Shown: positions 1 to 6,485, counted from the first letter of the stretch. The stretch is 6,514 nucleotides of DNA from Chloroflexia bacterium (GCA_013696045.1 JACCZH010000297.1:1-6514); one strand, 5' to 3'. Notes: a model not told the origin generated them from the letters alone. Translations and numbers: made by a program.

Positions 1-148
1 GAGCCTGCTTCTGGAGAGTGATGCGCAGCGCCTCCCGGTAGTCGACGCCCATAATCAAGCGGCGGGCTGGATTGATCTGGCATCCATTCACCGCCTCAGC
101 GCCATGGAGCACGGGACAGGCGAAACACATGAAGCAGTTCGAAAATGA
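1..148 (+). CDS. C-terminal end of an osmoprotectant ABC transporter ATP-binding protein (partial)
   Basis: Only the last 48 codons are present, read from base 2 and ending in TGA at 146-148; the 5' part lies outside the window. The segment reads ...ESDAQRLPVVDAHNQAAGWI... followed by a charged tail. The pattern 'LPVVD..N.AAGWIDLASI' is the end of a CBS domain, as found after the ABC domain in glycine betaine/carnitine/choline ATPases (OpuCA/ProV type). There the CBS pair senses ionic strength or nucleotide. The ATPase motifs (Walker A/B, signature) are not in the window. The stop overlaps the ATG of the permease by four bases (ATGA), which implies translational coupling and a shared complex at the inner face of the membrane. 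The identification rests on this short tail plus the neighbouring permease. A stand-alone CBS protein is possible but less likely. Confidence 0.7.
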   Translation, partial: SLLLESDAQRLPVVDAHNQAAGWIDLASIHRLSAMEHGTGETHEAVRK

Positions 149-789
149 GCCTCGATTACCTCTTTAACAACAGCCAGCAAGTTTGGGATCTCTCGCTCGA
201 GCACATCCAGCTTGTACTGATCGCACTCTTTTTTGCCCTGCTGGTCGCCATGCCGGTCGGAATGTTTGTGGCACGTTTTCGAACGTCGGAGGTTCCGATT
301 CTCGGTGGCCTGGGCGCGGTGTATGCCGTCCCGAGTCTGGCACTCCTGGCGATTCTCATTCCCTGGACCGGCATTGGCAACACAACGGCCGTCATCACGC
401 TAGCGGTTTACTCACAGGTATTTCTTGTCCGTAACATCGCTGCCGGGCTGCGTGGGGTGGACGCATCCGTGCTGGAGGTTGCGCGCGGGGTTGGGATGAC
501 CCGCTGGCAGGTGTTCGCTAGGGTGCAGATGCCGCTTGCCTTCCCTGTGATCCTTGCAGGGATCCGGATCGCGCTCGTGACGACTATCAGCCTGGCAACA
601 ATCACCGCCTGGATCAACGCCGGCGGCCTGGGTTCACTCCTCTTTCAAGGCATCTCACGCAACAACCCCTCTATGATCCTGGCCGGCACAATCGCCGTTA
701 CCGCGCTCGCCATCCTGGTTGACCAGATCATGCGTTTCCTCGAGCGTTGGACCGCCGTCGGCCGCGCCCGGCGTGCCAGCAACTCCTGA
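145..789 (+). CDS. Osmoprotectant (glycine betaine/carnitine/choline-type) ABC transporter permease
   Basis: This 214-residue integral membrane subunit belongs to the BPD_transp_1 (MetI-like) superfamily, OpuCB/ProW branch, and would form the channel for a compatible solute such as glycine betaine or choline. About five hydrophobic segments are visible, near residues 19-42, 53-73, 80-100, 135-155 and 175-196. Family landmarks are AVPSLALLAILIPWTGIG (59-78), the EAA loop beginning EVARGVGMTRWQVFARVQMP (111-130), which docks on the ATPase, and NAGGLGSLLFQGI (158-170). The length fits OpuCB-type permeases (about 210-220 residues). The ATG overlaps the stop of the ATPase gene, so the start is fixed by coupling; no strong Shine-Dalgarno is needed or seen. 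No substrate-binding protein or second permease follows, so these must lie upstream or elsewhere. The exact substrate cannot be read from the sequence. Confidence 0.9.
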   Translation: MSLDYLFNNSQQVWDLSLEHIQLVLIALFFALLVAMPVGMFVARFRTSEVPILGGLGAVYAVPSLALLAILIPWTGIGNTTAVITLAVYSQVFLVRNIAAGLRGVDASVLEVARGVGMTRWQVFARVQMPLAFPVILAGIRIALVTTISLATITAWINAGGLGSLLFQGISRNNPSMILAGTIAVTALAILVDQIMRFLERWTAVGRARRASNS

Positions 790-794
790 ATCTC

Positions 795-823
795 TTGGCA
801 AACCCCGCAATGTCGGCGACAAT
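795..823 (+). promoter_or_regulatory. Candidate sigma70-type promoter for the CapA-like gene
   Basis: TTGGCA (795-800, 5/6 to the -35 consensus) is followed after exactly 17 bases by GACAAT (818-823, 4/6 to the -10 consensus). It lies just after the permease stop and about 45 bases before the GTG start at 869. A short dyad, TGTCG-G-CGACA (811-821), overlaps the spacer and -10 and could be an operator or chance. This would let the CapA gene be transcribed separately from the ABC transporter genes. Confidence 0.33.
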
Positions 824-855
824 GTCCGGCGTGTGCGATCGTCGCTTCCAGGGCT

Positions 856-862
856 AGGGGAA
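856..862 (+). promoter_or_regulatory. Ribosome binding site that decides the CapA-like start
   Basis: AGGGGAA lies six bases before GTG at 869-871 and is a good Shine-Dalgarno match at normal spacing. It supports the GTG rather than the far-upstream ATG at 719, which would place 50 codons over the end of the permease gene. An in-frame ATG at 887 is a second option but lies 24 bases from this site. Confidence 0.65.
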
Positions 863-868
863 TATACC

Positions 869-2182
869 GTGAACGAACAATCGACAATGCGGGTAGCGCT
901 GACCGGTGACAGCCTGATCACGCGCCGGATTGCGGTGTATGAGGACCAGCCGACGCGCGATCTCATGACCAGGCTGCGGGACTCCGATGTGGCCTTCGGC
1001 AACCTGGAGGTTGTCCCCAACGATTTCAAAGGATATCCAGTCGAGGAAAGCGGCGGAGCACATCTCGGCGCTCATAGCTGGGTCGTCGACGAGATGACGG
1101 CGGCCGGCATCAATCTGATGGCCACGGCCAATAACCACAGCCTGAACTACTCAATCGAAGGCTTGCTCACCACTATCGAGACGCTACGGTCACGTGGGAT
1201 CGCTTTTGCCGGCATCGGCCGCAACCTGGCCGAGGCACGCATGCCAGCCTATCTCGACACCAGCGCCGGCTCGGTCGCGTTGATCGCCTGCGCCTCGACC
1301 TTCGCAAAGGGCCACCAGGCCAGCGAGCAGCGTCCCGATTTACCAGGCCGCCCCGGACTGAATCCGCTGCGTTTCAACACAACCTACCGAATACCGCAGG
1401 AGCAGATCGACTGGTTGCGCACCGTTGCCGTTGGTCTTGGTCTGGAGCAACGCCGGCTTGAGGCTATCAGCATGGGCTCCCGTTTTCCGCCGGACAACCC
1501 TGCTGTCTTCCCATTTCTGGACACTAGCTTCCTCGCCGGAGACAAGCCGGCAACGGAGACAACTCCGAACACGAAAGACATCGACGCCATCGCCACCTGG
1601 GTTCGAGAAGCACGCATGCGGGCCGATCTGACAATGGTGAGCTTGCACGCCCACGAGCAAGGCGCAACCCGAGAAGACCCGGCCGAGTTCATCGTCGCGT
1701 TCGCGCACCGGATGATCGATGAGGGCGCGGACATGGTTGTCGGGCATGGGCCGCACATGTTGCGCGGCATCGAGGTATACAAGGGTAAGCCGATCTTTTA
1801 TAGCCTGGGTAACTTCGTTGGCCAGAACGAGCTCACGCACCAGCTACCCTCGGACTATTACGAGACCACCCGCATCGACCCTGGCGCGACACCTGGCGAG
1901 CTCTTCCGCATCCGGAGCCAGAACGACAGGCGCGGCTTTCCTTCTGATAAGCGCTATTGGCAAACGGTCGTCCCGATCTGCCACTATTCCGGCGGCCAGC
2001 TCGCCGAAATCGAGATCCTGCCGGTATCGCTGGGGCTTGGAGACGCCCATCACCTCCGCGGCCGGCCCAAGCTGGCGCGCGGCGCCGAAACGGACGAGAT
2101 TCTTACCCGTCTGGAGCTGCTCTCCGCCGCCATGGGAACCCGGTTGCGTCGCGAGGACAACACGCTCAGGTTTACTGTGTAA
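869..2182 (+). CDS. CapA family (PGA_cap) metallophosphoesterase-like protein
   Basis: From the GTG start this is a 437-residue protein of the CapA/PGA_cap family, which has a calcineurin-like phosphoesterase fold. The name comes from poly-gamma-glutamate capsule genes, but most members have no known substrate. Motifs in order: LTGDSL (11-16, metal-binding Asp), VAFGNLEVV (41-49), TANNHSLNYSIEG (86-98, the family Asn-His), MVSLHAHE (256-263), GADMVVGHGPHMLRGIEVY (286-304) and KPIFYSLGNFV (307-317). Variations: the usual ANNH..DYG is ANNHSLNYS, HWGxE is HAHE, and GHHPH is GHGPH. There is a long stretch (about 146-248) between the second and third motif blocks, and a C-terminal extension (about 318-437). 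No signal peptide or membrane anchor is visible, since the mature-like core MRVALTGDS begins at residue 7; this suggests a cytoplasmic enzyme, unlike membrane-bound capsule CapA. No capB, capC or capE neighbours are present, so a capsule role is not supported. It stands alone between a transporter operon and the permease pair. The family call is secure; the reaction is unknown. Confidence 0.85.
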   Translation: MNEQSTMRVALTGDSLITRRIAVYEDQPTRDLMTRLRDSDVAFGNLEVVPNDFKGYPVEESGGAHLGAHSWVVDEMTAAGINLMATANNHSLNYSIEGLLTTIETLRSRGIAFAGIGRNLAEARMPAYLDTSAGSVALIACASTFAKGHQASEQRPDLPGRPGLNPLRFNTTYRIPQEQIDWLRTVAVGLGLEQRRLEAISMGSRFPPDNPAVFPFLDTSFLAGDKPATETTPNTKDIDAIATWVREARMRADLTMVSLHAHEQGATREDPAEFIVAFAHRMIDEGADMVVGHGPHMLRGIEVYKGKPIFYSLGNFVGQNELTHQLPSDYYETTRIDPGATPGELFRIRSQNDRRGFPSDKRYWQTVVPICHYSGGQLAEIEILPVSLGLGDAHHLRGRPKLARGAETDEILTRLELLSAAMGTRLRREDNTLRFTV

Positions 2183-2188
2183 ACTCCG

Positions 2189-2213
2189 ATTGAGAGGGTG
2201 CCGTGCCCTCAAT
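2189..2213 (+). terminator. Hairpin just after the CapA-like gene, possible weak terminator
   Basis: Seven bases after the stop codon, ATTGA[GA]GGG pairs with CCCTCAAT: eight base pairs with a two-base bulge and the 7-base loop TGCCGTG. No T tract follows (the next bases are CTGGAAATTG), so it is not a classical intrinsic terminator. It may only be a 3'-end stabiliser, or chance. Confidence 0.3.
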
Positions 2214-2231
2214 CTGGAAATTGACAAGCGA

Positions 2232-2287
2232 AGGCACGCTCACCTCCCTGGCGAATGATTGCGCATTGAGAGGCACGACACCGGCAC
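2232..2287 (+). repeat. Leader segment of first permease, shared in pattern with the second permease
   Basis: Three short blocks, AGGCAC (2232-2237), CCTGGC (2247-2252) and TGAGAGGC (2267-2274), precede the ATG at 2288. The same blocks occur in the same order before the second permease. The last two have identical spacing to each other (14 bases) and to the ATG (13 bases). The bases between have diverged. This looks like the surviving upstream part of the duplicated unit. GAGAGG is also the only Shine-Dalgarno-like string, but it is far from the ATG. Confidence 0.4.
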
Positions 2288-4078
2288 ATGACGCTTGAAA
2301 TAGCCCTCGCGTTCGGGATACTCGCCGCCGCATTCGCCATGTTCGTCGCTGACAAGTTCCCGATTGAATTCACTGCGTTCACCATCATGGCAGCTATCCT
2401 GCTGTTGGGACCGGTTCTCAATGTCACGCCCGAAGAAGCCATCTCCGGATTTAGCAATCCAGCCACCATTACTGTCCTGGCCGTCCTGATCTTGAGCGGC
2501 GGTGTCCAGCGCACCGGGGTCGTGAACGTGATCTCACGGCGCATGATTCGTTTCGCGGGCGATGAGCCTTTACGCCAGCAGCTCACGGTCCAGGCAGTTG
2601 TGGCGCCCGTCTCCGCGTTCATCAACAACACTGCCGCCGTCGCGATTCTTATCCCATCGGTGATAAAAATGGCGCACGATTCCGGCCGGTCGCCCTCAAA
2701 GCTGTTGATTCCCCTCTCGTACATGTCACAGCTTGGCGGTGTCGTAACGCTTATCGGCACGTCAACGAACATCTTGGCGAGCCAGCTGCTTTCCCAGAAT
2801 GGCTTCGACGGCTTCGGGATGTTCGAGTTTAGCCACATCGGCATTGCCACTCTGCTGACCGGAGCGCTCTACTTGATTCTGGTCGGCCGGAGGTTGTTGC
2901 CAGATCATAAGATGGGGCAGGTTGCCGGCATATCCTACGGAGTAAGTGAATACCTTACCGAGATCCTCATCCAGGAGAACTCGCCCCTCGCCGGACAGAC
3001 ACTCGCCGAGAGTGGCCTGAGCGACAACTATGACGTGCAGGTCCTTGAGATCTTGCGGGAGGACGTGCGGCTGCGCTATCGATTAGGGACGCGCACGTTG
3101 CGTAGCGGCGATATTCTCGTCATCTGGGCCAACTCCGAGAATTTGTTGCGGCTTGCCGAAGTCGAAGGTCTCACGATTGAGGCACAATCGCGCCTCGAAG
3201 GTGATCTTCCGGCGCGCGACCAAGACCAGATGCGCTTTCTCGAAGTCGTGGTTGGCCCCAATTCCGACCTGATCGGCGGGACACTGGCGTCGACAAACTT
3301 CCGCAACCGCTTCGGTGTCACGGTGATCGCGGTGCGCAAACATGGCTCCCTGATTCGCGAGCGGCTCGGCAGAGTGCGGCTTGGCTTTGGTGACACTCTC
3401 TTGCTTCAGGGTGAGCAGGCGGCCTTTGACCAGGTCCGTCGCGAGCGCGGATTCATCGTCACAGAGCAGAGTAATCTCGAGTCGTTCAGAACACGCAAGA
3501 TTCCAATTGCTCTCGCAATCATCGCCGGCGTTGTCGGATTCGCGGCGTTGGGTCAACCGATACTGGTAACAGCCATCGTCGGCTGCGTCCTGATGGTGTT
3601 GACCGGTTGTTTGCGAGTGGACGAGCTGCATGACTCAATCCGCTGGGACGTCATCTTGCTGCTGGCAGGCACAATCCCGCTTGGCATCATGCTGGAGCGC
3701 ACCGGCGCGGCGGAATTACTGGCTAATCTGGCAGTGAGATCTGCCGACTATGTGCCAGCTATTGGGGTGCTCTACGTTTTTTATATTGTGACCATGATCT
3801 TGACCGATCTTATTTCGAATAATGCAACAGTCGTACTTTTGGTGCCTGTCGGCATACCAGCGGCGGTGACGCTAGGCGTCGATCCAACGGCTATTGTCCT
3901 GGCCATCATGTTCGCCTCCTCTTGTAGCTTCGCTACCCCGGTGGGCTATCAGACAAACGCCATGGTGTACGGAATCGGCGGGTACAAGTTCACCGACTTC
4001 TTTAAAGTGGGCGGCGGCTTGAACATCCTGCTGGCGCTCACGACACCACTGTATATCTATCTGCTCTGGGGAATTTAG
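2288..4078 (+). CDS. SLC13/DASS-type permease with two TrkA_C (RCK_C) domains, first paralogue
   Basis: This 596-residue secondary transporter belongs to the ion-transporter superfamily (SLC13/DASS, Na_sulph_symp/CitMHS-like). Relatives move sulfate, dicarboxylates or other anions with Na+ or H+; the substrate here cannot be told. It is built as two hydrophobic halves, about 1-205 and 403-596, around a soluble loop. Motifs of the half-repeats: FINNTAAVAILIP (111-123), TLIGTSTNILASQ (154-166), LISNNATVVLLVP (508-520) and FATPVGYQTNAMVYG (548-562). The SNT signatures of DASS proteins appear here as NNT (113-115) and SNN (510-512). The loop holds two RCK_C domains, about 221-296 (NSPLAGQTLAESG..., then LRSGDILVI) and 316-392 (NSDLIGGTLASTN..., then LGFGDTLLLQGE). 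They are alignable to each other with an offset of 94 residues. RCK_C domains bind small ligands and gate transport in related permeases. The start is supported because homology with the second paralogue begins exactly at this Met; the ribosome site is weak. Confidence 0.9.
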   Translation: MTLEIALAFGILAAAFAMFVADKFPIEFTAFTIMAAILLLGPVLNVTPEEAISGFSNPATITVLAVLILSGGVQRTGVVNVISRRMIRFAGDEPLRQQLTVQAVVAPVSAFINNTAAVAILIPSVIKMAHDSGRSPSKLLIPLSYMSQLGGVVTLIGTSTNILASQLLSQNGFDGFGMFEFSHIGIATLLTGALYLILVGRRLLPDHKMGQVAGISYGVSEYLTEILIQENSPLAGQTLAESGLSDNYDVQVLEILREDVRLRYRLGTRTLRSGDILVIWANSENLLRLAEVEGLTIEAQSRLEGDLPARDQDQMRFLEVVVGPNSDLIGGTLASTNFRNRFGVTVIAVRKHGSLIRERLGRVRLGFGDTLLLQGEQAAFDQVRRERGFIVTEQSNLESFRTRKIPIALAIIAGVVGFAALGQPILVTAIVGCVLMVLTGCLRVDELHDSIRWDVILLLAGTIPLGIMLERTGAAELLANLAVRSADYVPAIGVLYVFYIVTMILTDLISNNATVVLLVPVGIPAAVTLGVDPTAIVLAIMFASSCSFATPVGYQTNAMVYGIGGYKFTDFFKVGGGLNILLALTTPLYIYLLWGI

Positions 4079-4263
4079 CGCGCCCCAGCAGACTGTCCCA
4101 GGGACATTCCAACAAGCAACACAAAACAATCCGCCAGCTTCCCATCATATTCACGAGCTGTCAGAATCGCTGTCGGTTTGCGCTCGGTGGCGTCCAGCTT
4201 CGCCATGTAGAACAGGGAGGCACAAGCATCGCCTGGCTCGCCCCAGTCACGTGAGAGGCGCAA
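4075..4263 (-). pseudogene. Possible minus-strand gene remnant in the gap between the two permeases
   Basis: The 194-bp gap between the paralogues (4079-4272) reads on the minus strand without a stop. It gives a protein-like sequence: GEPGDACASLFYMAKLDATE, then RKPTAILTAREYDGKLADCF, then VLLVGMSLGQSAGAR and a TAA at 4077-4075, which overlaps the stop of the first permease. Upstream the frame runs into the antisense of the second permease, where it is only a shadow, so any real gene has lost its 5' part. I do not recognise a family. The opposing view is that this is ordinary leader DNA: the part near 4218-4272 shares blocks with the leader of the first permease. Confidence is low. Confidence 0.2.
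4094..4106. promoter_or_regulatory. Perfect 13-bp dyad TGTCCC-A-GGGACA in the inter-paralogue gap
   Basis: A six-base arm and its exact reverse complement flank a single A, 16 bases after the stop of the first permease. The one-base centre is too small for a good RNA hairpin and no T tract follows, so a protein-binding site fits better than a terminator. It is 166 bases upstream of the second permease and could regulate it. Chance occurrence is possible. Confidence 0.25.
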
Positions 4264-4272
4264 CCCACATCG
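4218..4272 (+). repeat. Leader segment of second permease, matching the leader of the first
   Basis: AGGCAC (4218-4223), CCTGGC (4232-4237) and TGAGAGGC (4252-4259) lie before the ATG at 4273. The spacing matches the leader at 2232-2287 except for one base between the first two blocks. This supports the chosen start and shows that the duplicated unit reached at least about 55 bases upstream of the coding region. Confidence 0.4.
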
Positions 4273-5766
4273 ATGACTCTGGATATTGCAATCGCATTCG
4301 CCATCCTGGCCGGCGCGTTCGTATTGTTTGTGATCGACCGGTTTCCGGTTGATTTCACAGCCTTTTCCGTCATGGCCACCATCCTGGTTCTCGGACCGGT
4401 ACTTGGCGTCACCCCCGAAGAAGCCATCTCGGGGTTCAGCAACCCGGCAACAATCACCGTGCTGGCCATGTTTATCCTGAGCGGTGGCATCCGGCGCACC
4501 GGCGCTGTGGATCTGCTCTCGCAACGCATGATTACCATCGCCGGCCACGGACCCCTGCGTCAGCAACTCACCGTCCAATCTATAGTAGCCCCGGTTTCAG
4601 CATTCATAAACAACACTGCGGCAGTTGCCATTCTTATCCCCTCGATCATGAAACTCTCGCAGGAGACCGGACGTTCGCCATCCAAGCTGCTCATTCCGCT
4701 TTCATACACGGCCCAACTTGCCGGCGTTGTAACGCTGATCGGAACGTCAACAAACATTCTTGCCAGCCAGATGATGGCACAGAGCGGGTACAATCAATTT
4801 CACATGTTTGAATTCGCGCACATCGGGCTTCTCGTGTTGCTGACCGGTTCGATCTACATGATCACCATTGGCCACAGGCTCCTTCCAGACCGTAACCCGT
4901 CCGCGACCGCTGTCCCACCAGTCCAGAAGGTCTATCATCGAGTGAAGCTCTCGCCCCTTTCGAGCAGCCCGCTGGCTGGCAAGCGTCTCGTCGATAGCGG
5001 CTTTATGAGAGCGTTGGACATCCGCAGGCTGGAGCTTCAGCGCAGTGAAGAGCAGATAGGCTACCAACCGGGGGGCGGAGAGGCGCTGCTTTTGCGCAGA
5101 GAACCGGTCACATTTGCGCCTGTTCCCATAGAGCACAGTGTCATCCAGGCCCGGGACACCGAACCTGAACCGTTTCGAACGCGCAAGATCCCAATTGCGC
5201 TCGCAATCATTGCCGGTGTTGTCGGATTAGCCGCCTTTGGGCAACCAATACTGGTCACGGCCATAGCGGGGTGCGTGTTAATGGTGGTCACTGGTTGTCT
5301 GCGCGTTGACGAGCTGCACGAATCCATCCGCTGGGACGTCATCTTCCTGCTGGCAGGTATGATCCCGGTTGGTGTCATGCTGGAACGGACCGGCGCCGCG
5401 CTGTTACTCGCCAACCTGGCCTCGGACTCAGCAACCTACGTCCCTCCAATCGCCATTCTGTTCATCTTCTACGGTCTGACAATGCTGATGACAGAGCTCA
5501 TCTCGAACAACGCAGCGGTTGTTCTGATGGTGCCGGTCGGTGTTCCAGCCGCGATCACGCTCGGGGTCGATCCGACGGCGATTGTTCTGGCTATCATGTT
5601 CGCGGCGTCAGCGAGCTTCGCGACGCCAATCGGCTATCAAACCAATGCGATGGTCTACGGCATCGGCGGCTACAAATTCACCGACTTTTTCAAGGTCGGC
5701 GGAGGACTCAACCTTCTACTGCTTATCGCCACGCCGCTGTACATCTATTTTCTGTGGGGTTTGTGA
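4273..5766 (+). CDS. SLC13/DASS-type permease, second paralogue, with a shortened hybrid RCK_C loop
   Basis: This 497-residue protein is the tandem paralogue of the upstream permease. By hand count 45 of the first 60 and 43 of the last 50 residues are identical. Third-position differences are common at DNA level (for example in the FRTRKIPIAL region), so the duplication is old and under purifying selection. It keeps the transport motifs: FINNTAAVAILIP (111-123), TLIGTSTNILASQ (154-166), LISNNAAVVLMVP (409-421) and FATPIGYQTNAMVYG (449-463). The central loop is reduced from about 195 to about 95 residues. Residues 218-258 align without gaps to the first half of RCK_C-1 of the neighbour (SPLAG at 232-236 in both). 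Residues 267-300 align without gaps to the end of RCK_C-2 (GGGEALLLRRE against GFGDTLLLQGE, offset 99). The frame is intact with no sign of decay, so it is probably a working transporter with altered or lost ligand control. The substrate is unknown. Confidence 0.9.
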   Translation: MTLDIAIAFAILAGAFVLFVIDRFPVDFTAFSVMATILVLGPVLGVTPEEAISGFSNPATITVLAMFILSGGIRRTGAVDLLSQRMITIAGHGPLRQQLTVQSIVAPVSAFINNTAAVAILIPSIMKLSQETGRSPSKLLIPLSYTAQLAGVVTLIGTSTNILASQMMAQSGYNQFHMFEFAHIGLLVLLTGSIYMITIGHRLLPDRNPSATAVPPVQKVYHRVKLSPLSSSPLAGKRLVDSGFMRALDIRRLELQRSEEQIGYQPGGGEALLLRREPVTFAPVPIEHSVIQARDTEPEPFRTRKIPIALAIIAGVVGLAAFGQPILVTAIAGCVLMVVTGCLRVDELHESIRWDVIFLLAGMIPVGVMLERTGAALLLANLASDSATYVPPIAILFIFYGLTMLMTELISNNAAVVLMVPVGVPAAITLGVDPTAIVLAIMFAASASFATPIGYQTNAMVYGIGGYKFTDFFKVGGGLNLLLLIATPLYIYFLWGL

Positions 5767-5768
5767 TC

Positions 5769-6431
5769 CTACGGCGACAAGCGTTCGACTGTCCAACTGC
5801 CACTTCGTTGCAACGTGTATCGAAATCGGTCATGCAGACGAAACTCGCGACCCTGCCAGAACTCAACGCAATCGGGCACGATGCGAAACCCGCCCCAGTC
5901 CGCCGGCAGCGGGATCGGCTCGTCCCCAAAGCGATCTGTATATTCGCGAAGCTTTCCCTCCAGCACCGCCCTGTTTTCGATAACCCGGCTCTGATCGGAT
6001 GCCCAGGCGGCTAGCTGGCTCTCGCGGTCGCGGGTATGAAAGTAATCAGCAGACTCTTGCGGGGTCATTTTCGACGCCCGGCCGGTAATCCGCACCTGTC
6101 GGCCCTGCTCCTCCCAGTGGAACACCGCGGCGACATGGGGGTTTTCGGATATTTCGCGCGCTTTTTGACTTTGATAGTTCGTATAGAAGGCAAAGCCACG
6201 CCGGTCAAACCCACGCAAACCCACAATTCGAGCCGAGGGCCGCCCTTCTGCTCCAACCGTGGCCAGCGTCATGGCGTCTGGCAAATGAGCCTTGGCGTCG
6301 AGCGCTTCCTGAAACCAGTGTTCGAACTGTTTGAACGGATCAGGATCGAGCTCGCGTTCGGAGAGCCTGCCATAGACATAGCCGTCACGAATCTCTTCCA
6401 CCGACACATCAGTCTCTGCAAATCGTCCCAT
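5769..6431 (-). CDS. pdxH: Pyridoxamine 5'-phosphate oxidase
   Basis: This 220-residue cytosolic FMN enzyme oxidises pyridoxine or pyridoxamine 5'-phosphate to pyridoxal 5'-phosphate with O2, the last step of PLP synthesis and salvage. Length matches the family (E. coli about 218). Motifs: DPDPFKQFEHWFQEA (29-43), DAMTLATV (52-59), PSARIVGLRGFD (65-76), FYTNYQSQKAREISENP (82-98, FMN and phosphate binding), RQVRITGRASK (111-121), ADYFHTRDRESQLAAWAS (128-145) and the C-terminal signature WGGFRIVPDCVEFWQGREFR (179-198) followed by LHDR and RLSP at the end. By family alignment Y130, R134, S138, R198 and H200 correspond to PLP-contacting residues of E. coli PdxH; its Lys72 position is Arg73 here. 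The ATG at 6431 suits the family N terminus; GAGAAT just upstream is a weak ribosome site. It converges on the second permease with two bases between stops and no visible terminator. Confidence 0.96.
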   Translation of the reverse strand: MGRFAETDVSVEEIRDGYVYGRLSERELDPDPFKQFEHWFQEALDAKAHLPDAMTLATVGAEGRPSARIVGLRGFDRRGFAFYTNYQSQKAREISENPHVAAVFHWEEQGRQVRITGRASKMTPQESADYFHTRDRESQLAAWASDQSRVIENRAVLEGKLREYTDRFGDEPIPLPADWGGFRIVPDCVEFWQGREFRLHDRFRYTLQRSGSWTVERLSP

Positions 6432-6472
6432 GTATTCTCACGACCACTCATCGCTTGCCACGGTTAGCATTA

Positions 6473-6485
6473 GTGTAGGCTACAC
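6473..6485. promoter_or_regulatory. Perfect 13-bp dyad GTGTAG-G-CTACAC upstream of pdxH
   Basis: Six-base arms flank a single G, 42-54 bases upstream of the pdxH start, where a promoter and operator would sit. On the coding strand of pdxH, TACACT within it is a modest -10 match, but I find no convincing -35. A homodimeric repressor site is the natural reading. The regulator is not in the window, and chance cannot be excluded. Confidence 0.35.

Noticed and set aside
803..831. Near-direct repeat AATGTCGGCG / AATGTCCGGCG in the permease-CapA gap
   Set aside because: Only two imperfect copies of about ten bases, explicable by chance; noted only because the small dyad in it overlaps the candidate promoter.
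719..868. Extended N terminus of the CapA-like gene from the ATG at 719
   Set aside because: It would overlap 71 bases of the permease gene in another frame. The added 50 residues have no family match, and a good ribosome site precedes GTG 869.
2221..2226. Perfect -35 hexamer TTGACA upstream of the first permease
   Set aside because: No -10-like hexamer occurs 16-18 bases downstream (the sequence there is CACCTCCCTG), so I do not call a promoter.
2209..2850. Long minus-strand open frame over the first permease start
   Set aside because: It is antisense to a well-supported gene, and a matching antisense frame appears over the second paralogue because the coding strands are homologous.
5070..5075. 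Run of six G in the second permease as a possible frameshift or sequencing error behind the short loop
   Set aside because: The protein aligns in frame to its paralogue on both sides of the run, so no frameshift is needed.
5540..5983. Plus-strand open frame across the end of the second permease and the 3' part of pdxH
   Set aside because: It is out of frame with the permease and antisense to pdxH, is arginine/serine rich and has no recognisable domain; a shadow.
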